Part shown: positions 57,034-64,000 of the stretch, one piece after another
How the letters are laid out: every line of letters begins with the position of its first letter
Numbering within the stretch: the first letter of the stretch is position 1
Assembly: GCA_052267165.1 (NCBI GenBank)
Contig: JBKQHO010000031.1
Location: forward strand, 1-64,000
Length of the DNA stretch: 64,000 nucleotides
Source: CAWICD01 sp052267165
GTDB lineage: Bacteria; Vulcanimicrobiota; Vulcanimicrobiia; Vulcanimicrobiales; Vulcanimicrobiaceae
Reading direction: 5' to 3'
Program-made: the position numbers and the translations under genes
The notes under the pieces: generated by a model
Database searches by the model: none
Told to the model about the DNA's origin: nothing
Seen by the model: the letters and a program-made list of their open reading frames with translations, nothing else

Positions 57034-57061
57034 GTAACGCGACCCAGCGCACACCGGTTGC
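57034..57061 (-). promoter_or_regulatory. ECF-type promoter motif ahead of the sigma operon
   Basis: On the minus strand GCAACC (57061-57056), 16 bp, then CGTTAC (57039-57034) resembles the common ECF consensus GGAACC-N16-CGTC. It ends 5 nt before the ATG at 57028, so the transcript would be nearly leaderless. It would fit autoregulation of the sigma/anti-sigma operon. Confidence 0.35.
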
Positions 57062-57117
57062 AGCCAAGCGTTGTCCGCAAGGAATTGAGTCTTTTGCCGG
57101 CGACTTAAGAAGGTTAA

Positions 57118-58353
57118 ATGGCGAGTCTTCGAAAGGCCGTGATCGCCGTCATGGCTGCGCTGCTTCTTAGTTGCAGTGCTAGCGTTGCATGGGCCGTAGA
57201 GACGCCGCTCGCCTCGAAGCTGCAGAAGATCTACCTGACTGCCTTCGACGAGGCGCTCAACCGGCACGCGGTCGCCGAACGCGACGGCACCACCTACGTC
57301 TCGACCGGCGACATCCAGGCGGAGTGGCTGCGCGACGCAAGCGCCGTCATGGAGCCCTACATCGGGATCGCCGGCGACGACAGCCGCGTCGCCGGCGCCC
57401 TGCGCGGCGTCGTCGCGCGCGAGGCGCGCTACATCCTCATCGACCCCTACGCGAACGCCTTCTCGGCAGACTATCACGTCGTCGAGCGCAAATTCGAGAT
57501 CGACTCGCTGCTGTACCCGATCTGGTTCGCCGACCGGTACTACAGCGAGACCCACGATCACTCGATCTTCACGCCGCAGGTCAATCGCGCGTTCGAGCGC
57601 GTCCTGGCGGTGATGCGTGACGAGCAGCACCATGCGACGCGCTCGCGCTACCGGCACCCCGATCTGGCCGATGGCGGCCGCGGAAGCTCGGTTCGCTTCA
57701 CGGGTATGATCTGGACGGGCTTCCGGCCCTCGGACGACCCGCCGCGCTATCAGTACAACATTCCCGACAACATGTTCGCTGTGGTCGTCATGCGGGCCCT
57801 CAGCAAGCTCGAGCGCCACGTCTACGGCAATCAGCGCGACGCGATGAATGCCTGGGGATTATCGGTCGAGATCCAGCGCGGCATCGAGCAGTACGGCACG
57901 GTCGACCTCAAGGGCTTCGGGAAGCTCTATGCTTACGAAGTCGACGGTCGCGGGCATGCGAACCTGATGGACGACGCCAACCCGCCGTCGCTGCTCTCGA
58001 TTCCGTACTTCGGGTATCTCGGCTCGCAGGACAGCGAATACCAGACCACGCGCCGCTTCGCTCTTTCGAACCGCAATCCGTACTACTACGTCGGCAAGTA
58101 CGCCAGCGGCGTCGGGAGCCCGCACACGCCGCACGGCTACATCTGGCCGCTGTCGCTCGTGATGCAGGCGCTGACCTCCGACGATCCCGTCGAGGTCGAG
58201 CGCGTGATGGGCTATATCGCGGCCTCCGACGTGGGCGACCACCGCCTGCACGAGTCGTTCAACGGCGATTGGCCCGAGGCGTTCACTCGCGACGACTTCG
58301 CCTGGCCCAACGCGTTGTACGCCAAGCTCGTTCAGAAGCAGCGCGCGCACTAG
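57118..58353 (+). CDS. GH125 exo-alpha-1,6-mannosidase, exported
   Basis: A 411-aa glycoside hydrolase family 125 protein with an export signal (AVIAVMAALLLSCSASVAWA; the Cys could act as a lipobox). Family blocks: STGDIQAEWLRDASAVMEPY near residue 63, the catalytic-acid region LMDDANPPSLLSIPYFGYLG near 282, GVGSPHTPHGYIWPLSLVMQ near 333 and the base in LHESFNGDWPEAFTR near 380. It removes terminal alpha-1,6-mannose from glycans. AAGAAGG precedes the ATG. It is divergent from the sigma operon and convergent with a small unknown gene. Confidence 0.88.
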   Translation: MASLRKAVIAVMAALLLSCSASVAWAVETPLASKLQKIYLTAFDEALNRHAVAERDGTTYVSTGDIQAEWLRDASAVMEPYIGIAGDDSRVAGALRGVVAREARYILIDPYANAFSADYHVVERKFEIDSLLYPIWFADRYYSETHDHSIFTPQVNRAFERVLAVMRDEQHHATRSRYRHPDLADGGRGSSVRFTGMIWTGFRPSDDPPRYQYNIPDNMFAVVVMRALSKLERHVYGNQRDAMNAWGLSVEIQRGIEQYGTVDLKGFGKLYAYEVDGRGHANLMDDANPPSLLSIPYFGYLGSQDSEYQTTRRFALSNRNPYYYVGKYASGVGSPHTPHGYIWPLSLVMQALTSDDPVEVERVMGYIAASDVGDHRLHESFNGDWPEAFTRDDFAWPNALYAKLVQKQRAH

Positions 58354-58374
58354 TACACGAGCGCGCAGTAGGCT

Positions 58375-58689
58375 TCAGCTCGCCCAGACGCTGCCTCGCG
58401 GCTCGGTCGAGAAAAAGCGCAGGGTCGCCGTCCCCGAGCAGACGACGACGTCCTCCGGACACTCGAAGATCTTGCCGTCGACGTCGACGACGAACGAGCC
58501 GTCGCGCAGGCCGTCGAGCGCCGTGCGCACGCCGCGCTCGCGCTTGTCCGCCGGCGCGCGTTGTCCCAACACTTCGTAGACGGCCAGCCGCAACAGTTCC
58601 TCGACGCGCAGCGGCGTAACGAGGGCGAACGCCTCGCACGCGGTGCTGGCGATAGTACGGACGTCGATAGGGATCGCGACCCGGATCAC
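58375..58689 (-). CDS. Small protein of unknown function
   Basis: A 104-aa ORF starting MIRVAIPIDVRTIASTACEA from a GTG, with an alpha-helical middle (LRVEELLRLAVYEVLGQRAP) and a beta-like end containing FECPEDVVVCSGTATLRFFS. Two cysteines nine residues apart might bind metal. There is no signal or membrane helix. It lies convergent to GH125 and divergent from the next gene; codon pattern looks like real coding. Family not recognised. Confidence 0.5.
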   Translation of the reverse strand: MIRVAIPIDVRTIASTACEAFALVTPLRVEELLRLAVYEVLGQRAPADKRERGVRTALDGLRDGSFVVDVDGKIFECPEDVVVCSGTATLRFFSTEPRGSVWAS

Positions 58690-58766
58690 GCCCCGTCGTT
58701 TCGCGACGAATGCGGCTGCCTCTTCCTGCGAGGCGGGGACCGTTTTCCGACGAAGCCCGCCTGCAA

Positions 58767-59608
58767 ATGGAACAGAAGCCGCCCCGTCGTGCGAGGCGCC
58801 GTTCAGGCGGCGAAGCCTCGTTTCCGATCATTCCAGCGGTTCTCGCCGTGCTCGTCGTCGGCTTCCTCATCGGAACCGCGCTCTCGCTCTTCGGGAACCG
58901 CATCGGCTCGCCGGTCGCCTACACGAGCCCGCCGCCCTTGTCCACGGCGGCGCCCCAAGTCAGCGTTCGGCCGGCGACGCCGCCTCCCCCAATGGCCACG
59001 GCCAAGCCGGTCGCGGCCCCGACGCCAAGGCGCACGCCGAAGCCCGAGCCGAGCGCCACGCCGTTGTTGCCGGCCAAGTCCGTCCCGACGCCGACCGCCG
59101 CTCCGACCGCGACTCCTGGGCCGACGGCGACCCCACGGCCGGCCGCGACAGCGCCGCTCGCTCGCGCGAGCGGCGAAGCGGCCTCGAAAGTCGTCGCGCC
59201 CGCCGCGGCACCCGAGGCGACTTCCAAGCCGCTCACCAAGGCGAGCGCGAAAGTGAGCTCAACGGTTGCCGCTGCACCTAGCCAAGGCGACTATGTGGAC
59301 AGCGACTTCGCCCAGCTTTCGGCCGGGGTCGTGCGGAATTACCTCGGCGACATCATGCGCGGCGATGAGGAGTCCGCATATGCGGCCTTCGGCGCGGCTC
59401 CGGGCGACCGAGGAATAATCTTCTCAGAACAAGGCATCGTGGACGCTCAGACCCAAATCGTTCGAGTAGACGCCCGCCAGACTGGTACGGACGCCGCAAC
59501 GGTCGACGTCGTTTTGAAGACCTCTAAAGGCCAATACTTCGCACAATACTTTTTGAAGCGGTCGCCGACCGGCGCTGCTCTCATCACCGACCATGAGATG
59601 ATAAAACC

Positions 59609-59612
<4 letters not shown>
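58767..59612 (+). CDS. Membrane-anchored protein with Pro-rich linker and NTF2-like domain
   Basis: A 281-aa protein. The basic N-terminus (PPRRARRRSGGEAS) leads to one membrane helix (residues ~21-43, IIPAVLAVLVVGFLIGTALS). About 115 residues of Pro/Ala/Thr linker follow, then a C-terminal domain of ~105 residues (DFAQLSAGVVRNYLGDIMRG, IVRVDARQTGTDAATVDVVL, FAQYFLKRSPTGAALITDHE) with an NTF2/SnoaL-like strand pattern. The domain probably faces the outside. Its stop overlaps the acs start (ATGA), so the two are coupled, but no functional link is known. Confidence 0.6.
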
Positions 59613-61501
<1,889 letters not shown>

Positions 61502-61522
61502 CGCGGTCGGGCGAATTGCAGC

Positions 61523-61560
61523 AACGGGTCCGGCGCGCGGCGCCGGGCCCGTTCGCTTTT
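61523..61560 (+). terminator. Terminator hairpin after acs
   Basis: AACGGGTCCGGCGC pairs with GCGCCGGGCCCGTT (one T-G pair) around a 3-nt loop, ending at 61553. CGCTTTT follows. It lies 21 nt past the acs stop. Confidence 0.75.
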
Positions 61561-61613
61561 CGCGGACGCTTCCCACAAGGGGATGGCGTGCGCCTGACGA
61601 TAGAGCGCCTGTT

Positions 61614-62054
61614 ATGCGGGCCTTCACGATTCTCGCGGCGCTCCTCGCCGCCGGCTGCTCGGCAGCTCCTCCGACCATTTCGGAACCGCTCGCATTCGAG
61701 AGTTTCTGCGGCTCCCGAACGATCGAGCCGGGAGTGCTCAAGAGCGTGCTACGCGCGGCCGACGATCGTCCTCTTCCCGAACGGCCCAACGAGATCGCCG
61801 TGCGAACGAACTTGCGCAACGACGGCGGCGTCATCGCGTACTGGAACGATCAGCCGCTCCCCCTGCCCCACACCGCGGTCGCTTTAGGCGAGAAAGACGG
61901 CCTCGCGCGCCTGCGCGCGCTGGCGGTCACGCTCGTCCCCGCGAGCGACGATTCGCGGCGAATCTATCTGCTCGTTCGCGACCACGGCATCGCGCGCTGG
62001 CTGGTCGAACGCTCGTCCGACTCCGGCAGCGTTTGCACGAAGCCGAAAAGCTAG
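61614..62054 (+). CDS. Small lipoprotein of unknown function
   Basis: A 146-aa protein with a lipoprotein signal (MRAFTILAALLAAGC, lipobox LAAGC with Cys15). The mature part has two further cysteines (FCGSRT near 32 and VCTKPKS near the end) that could form a disulfide, and a strand-rich middle (VRTNLRNDGGVIAYWNDQPL). The family is not recognised. An ATG just after GCGCCTGTT has no clear ribosome site. It is convergent with the small membrane protein gene. Confidence 0.6.
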   Translation: MRAFTILAALLAAGCSAAPPTISEPLAFESFCGSRTIEPGVLKSVLRAADDRPLPERPNEIAVRTNLRNDGGVIAYWNDQPLPLPHTAVALGEKDGLARLRALAVTLVPASDDSRRIYLLVRDHGIARWLVERSSDSGSVCTKPKS

Positions 62055-62061
62055 GATAGCC

Positions 62062-62367
62062 TCAACCGCCCCCGAGCCGGCGCAAGTCGTTGCCGACCAA
62101 GTGCTCGAGCAACAGCGCGACGAGAAACGTGAAGATCTCGAGCGGAATGAAATCCGCGACCGGGTCGGCGACGGCAGGCAGCACGAGGACCGCGGCCGCG
62201 GCCACGAAGATGAGGCCGACCAGCAGGCTGACCAAGCCGGCGAAGATCGCGCGCGGCTCGCCAGCGGCCCGGCGCATGTCCCGCAGCAGCGTCAAGGGGG
62301 TTCGCGTGCCGACGTTCCACACGATCAGCGCGAGCGTGTCGAGGACGATTGCGCCGGCGAGCCGCAA
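62062..62367 (-). CDS. Small integral membrane protein
   Basis: About 101 aa with three probable membrane helices: LAGAIVLDTLALIVWNVG, IFAGLVSLLVGLIFVAAAAV, and a last segment near PLEIFTFLVALLLEHLVG. The pattern resembles small YIP1/DUF-type membrane proteins, but no family is assigned. The start is uncertain: an ATG at 62478 would overlap sufU by 91 nt, so the TTG at 62367 just before the first helix is used here. Function unknown; it lies just downstream of sufS-sufU. Confidence 0.5.
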   Translation of the reverse strand: MRLAGAIVLDTLALIVWNVGTRTPLTLLRDMRRAAGEPRAIFAGLVSLLVGLIFVAAAAVLVLPAVADPVADFIPLEIFTFLVALLLEHLVGNDLRRLGGG

Positions 62368-62387
62368 GAACGTGTCGCCGGAGAAGG

Positions 62388-62795
62388 CTAGGTCGATTGG
62401 CTGCTGGCAGCCTCCGCACGATCGGAGAGTAAGCGCAACGCCGCGTTCTTGAGGACCTTGAGACCGAGCATCGCGCACTTCATGCGCGCCGGGCTGATGC
62501 CGATTCCGACGTTCTCCAGCACGCGCTCCTCGGGAATGCGAGCCAGTTCCTCGAGGGTTTCACCGTGCAGCGTCTCGGAGAGCATCGAGGCCGAGGCTTG
62601 GCTGATGGCGCAGCCCTTGCCCGAGAAGCGCACTTCGGCGACCCGGTCGTCGGCGTCCAGCTTGAGCTGGAAGCAGATCTTGTCGCCGCACAGCGGGTTG
62701 AGATCTTCAGCCATCGCGTCGGGCGCGTCGAGCAAGCCGAAGTTGCGCGGGTTTCGGTAGTGGTCGAGGATGTACGCTTTGTAGAAATCGTCCAT
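62388..62795 (-). CDS. sufU: Fe-S cluster scaffold / sulfur acceptor SufU
   Basis: A 135-aa SufU/IscU-fold protein with the three zinc/cluster cysteines in LNPLCGDKICF (near 36), RFSGKGCAISQASASML (near 62) and PARMKCAMLGLKVL (near 108), and Asp in LCGDK. The ~18-residue insertion between the second and third Cys regions is typical of SufU rather than IscU. SufU activates SufS by taking its persulfide. It starts 2 nt after the sufS stop. Confidence 0.92.
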   Translation of the reverse strand: MDDFYKAYILDHYRNPRNFGLLDAPDAMAEDLNPLCGDKICFQLKLDADDRVAEVRFSGKGCAISQASASMLSETLHGETLEELARIPEERVLENVGIGISPARMKCAMLGLKVLKNAALRLLSDRAEAASSQST

Positions 62796-62797
62796 GT

Positions 62798-64000
62798 TCA
62801 GGGCAGCTTGAAGATCTCGAGGGCCTTGTGGAGCGCAGCGACGAACTGGTCGACGTCCTGTTCCGTATTGTACAAGTAGAACGAGGCGCGCGCGGTGGCG
62901 GGCCAGCCCATCTTTTCCATCAAGGGCATCGTGCAGTGATGCCCCGCCCGGACGCAGACGCCCTCCGTGTCCAGGATCGAGGCGAGGTCGTGCGCGTGGA
63001 TGTCGCCGAGGTTGAACGAGATGACGCCCGAGCGGTCTTCGAGGCGCTCGGGACCGTAGATCGAGAGACCGCGCGGAACGAGGCCGCGCAGCGCCTCGAG
63101 GGCGTAGGCGGTCAGCCCGCGCTCGTGCTCGCGGACCCACTCCATGCCGACCGACTCGAGGTAGTCGACCGCGGCGCCCAGCGCTACGGCGTCCGCGATG
63201 TTGCTCGTTCCCGCCTCGAACTTCCACGGCACCTCGTTGAAGGTCGTGTGCTCGTAGCCGACTTGGCGGATCATGTCGCCGCCCGTCAGGAAGGGCGGCA
63301 TCGCTTCGAGCAGCGCGCGCTTCCCGTACAGGAAGCCGATCCCGGTCGGCCCGCACATCTTGTGCCCGCTGGCCGCCAGAAAGTCGACGTCGAGCGCTTG
63401 GACGTCGAGCGGGAAATGCGGGACCGACTGAGCGCCGTCGACCAGCACCACGGCTCCCGCCGCGTGCGCTTTGGGGATGATCGTCTCGAGCGGGGCGATC
63501 GTCCCTAGGCTGTTGGAGACGTGCGAGAGCGCGACGAGCTTGGTGCCGCGAAGCTTGGCGTCGAGATCGTCGAGCCGATGGACGCCGTGCGCATCCACTT
63601 CGATGAAGCGCAGCTCCGCGCCCGTCTTGGCGGCCAGGAGCTGCCATGGGACCAGGTTGGAGTGGTGCTCGAGCTGCGAGGTGAGGATCGCGTCGCCCGG
63701 GCCGAGATTGTTTAGCCCCCAAGTAAAGCTGACGAGATTGATCGACTCGGTCGTGTTGCGCGTCCAGATGATCTCGGCGGGCTCGGCCGCGTTGACGAAG
63801 CGCGCGACCTTCACGCGGGCCTGCTCGAAGGCTTCGGTGGCCCGTTCGGCGAGCTCGTAGACGCCGCGATGAATGTTGGCGTTGTCGTGCGTGTAGTAGT
63901 GGACCAGCGCGTCGATGACGGCCTGCGGCTTTTGCGAGCTGGCCGCCGAGTCGAGGAACGCGAGCCGCTTGCCGCGCGAGGTCGGTTGCGCCAGCAGCGG
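62798..64000 (-). CDS. sufS: Cysteine desulfurase SufS (5' end beyond the window)
   Basis: At least 400 residues of a class II cysteine desulfurase, cut by the window edge only at its N-terminus. LDSAASSQKPQAVIDALVHY and NANIHRGVYELAERATEAFE open the visible part. TRNTTESINLV, LEHHSNLVPWQLLA and VDGAQSVPHFPLDVQALDVD follow, then the PLP Lys in AASGHKMCGPTGIGFLYG and the persulfide Cys in VRAGHHCTMPLME near the end. It makes persulfide sulfur for Fe-S clusters, handing it to SufU. Further suf genes are expected upstream outside the window. Confidence 0.94.
   Translation of the reverse strand, partial: PLLAQPTSRGKRLAFLDSAASSQKPQAVIDALVHYYTHDNANIHRGVYELAERATEAFEQARVKVARFVNAAEPAEIIWTRNTTESINLVSFTWGLNNLGPGDAILTSQLEHHSNLVPWQLLAAKTGAELRFIEVDAHGVHRLDDLDAKLRGTKLVALSHVSNSLGTIAPLETIIPKAHAAGAVVLVDGAQSVPHFPLDVQALDVDFLAASGHKMCGPTGIGFLYGKRALLEAMPPFLTGGDMIRQVGYEHTTFNEVPWKFEAGTSNIADAVALGAAVDYLESVGMEWVREHERGLTAYALEALRGLVPRGLSIYGPERLEDRSGVISFNLGDIHAHDLASILDTEGVCVRAGHHCTMPLMEKMGWPATARASFYLYNTEQDVDQFVAALHKALEIFKLP

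Overview
The window is high-GC throughout and codes on both strands in short operons, many of them joined by ATGA, TAATG or GTGA stop/start overlaps. The gene content fits an aerobic or microaerobic, menaquinone-using, diderm bacterium. It has a ba3-type oxygen reductase, the futalosine route to menaquinone (mqnB, mqnD), an outer-membrane beta-barrel protein, ETF-ubiquinone oxidoreductase, GltB, PiT and SUF genes. The style resembles uncultured lineages such as Eremiobacterota/WPS-2, but this is an inference from gene mix and composition, not a phylogeny. The leftmost ~3.2 kb (possibly into the phosphoketolase) looks more actinobacterial, with leaderless-type promoters and tandem intergenic repeats. 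It may be transferred DNA or an assembly join.

Layout. 0-5.5 kb: 65-bp tandem repeats, an FAD oxidoreductase, a universal stress protein, a small protein, 60-bp tandem repeats and phosphoketolase. 5.7-9.1 kb: a response regulator with a sensorless histidine kinase, two convergent paralogous proteins separated by a long-hairpin repeat, and a second stress protein behind PHO-box-like 11-bp repeats. 9.2-13.2 kb: ba3 oxidase (tiny subunit IIa, II, I), a Sco factor and purU. 13.2-20.2 kb (minus): branched-chain/pyruvate dehydrogenase E1a, E1b, E2, then queD, queE, mqnB, a secreted protein and mqnD. A second copy of the hairpin repeat lies between E1b and E2. 20.2-25.2 kb: an M20 hydrolase, a patch of decayed genes (Hsp20, MFS, carboxymuconolactone-decarboxylase-like) around one intact ATP-grasp-like gene, and a 2-hydroxyacid dehydrogenase. 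25.4-30.7 kb: gltB, then three small helical proteins. 30.8-39.3 kb: glcDEF, an EAL remnant, an M14 hydrolase, a LarA-type racemase and ETF-QO, which together suggest oxidation of 2-hydroxy acids into the quinone pool. 39.4-46.1 kb: PiT transporter with a PHO-like promoter, beta-barrel protein, a small membrane protein, thiO-thiS-thiG and a rhodanese. 46.4-52.6 kb: methyltransferase, peroxiredoxin, MBL hydrolase, pyrE, an oligopeptide-type binding lipoprotein and an EF-G paralogue. 52.7-58.4 kb: a PHP phosphoesterase with a histone-H1-like tail, a structured leader with terminator, an anti-sigma/O6-alkylguanine-DNA alkyltransferase fusion with its ECF sigma factor, a secreted protein and a GH125 mannosidase. 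58.4-64 kb: small unknowns, acs, a lipoprotein, a membrane protein, sufU and a truncated sufS.

The strongest candidate for an undescribed system is at 54.8-57.0 kb. There an ECF sigma factor is translationally coupled to a soluble ZAS-type anti-sigma domain fused to a complete DNA-repair methyltransferase, an architecture that could couple DNA alkylation directly to sigma release. Other notable signals are two genes (purU, gltB) with no ATG/GTG/TTG start but an ATC at the same 8-nt distance from a G-rich Shine-Dalgarno-like tract, and a covarying structured repeat family. No tRNA, rRNA or CRISPR array was found.
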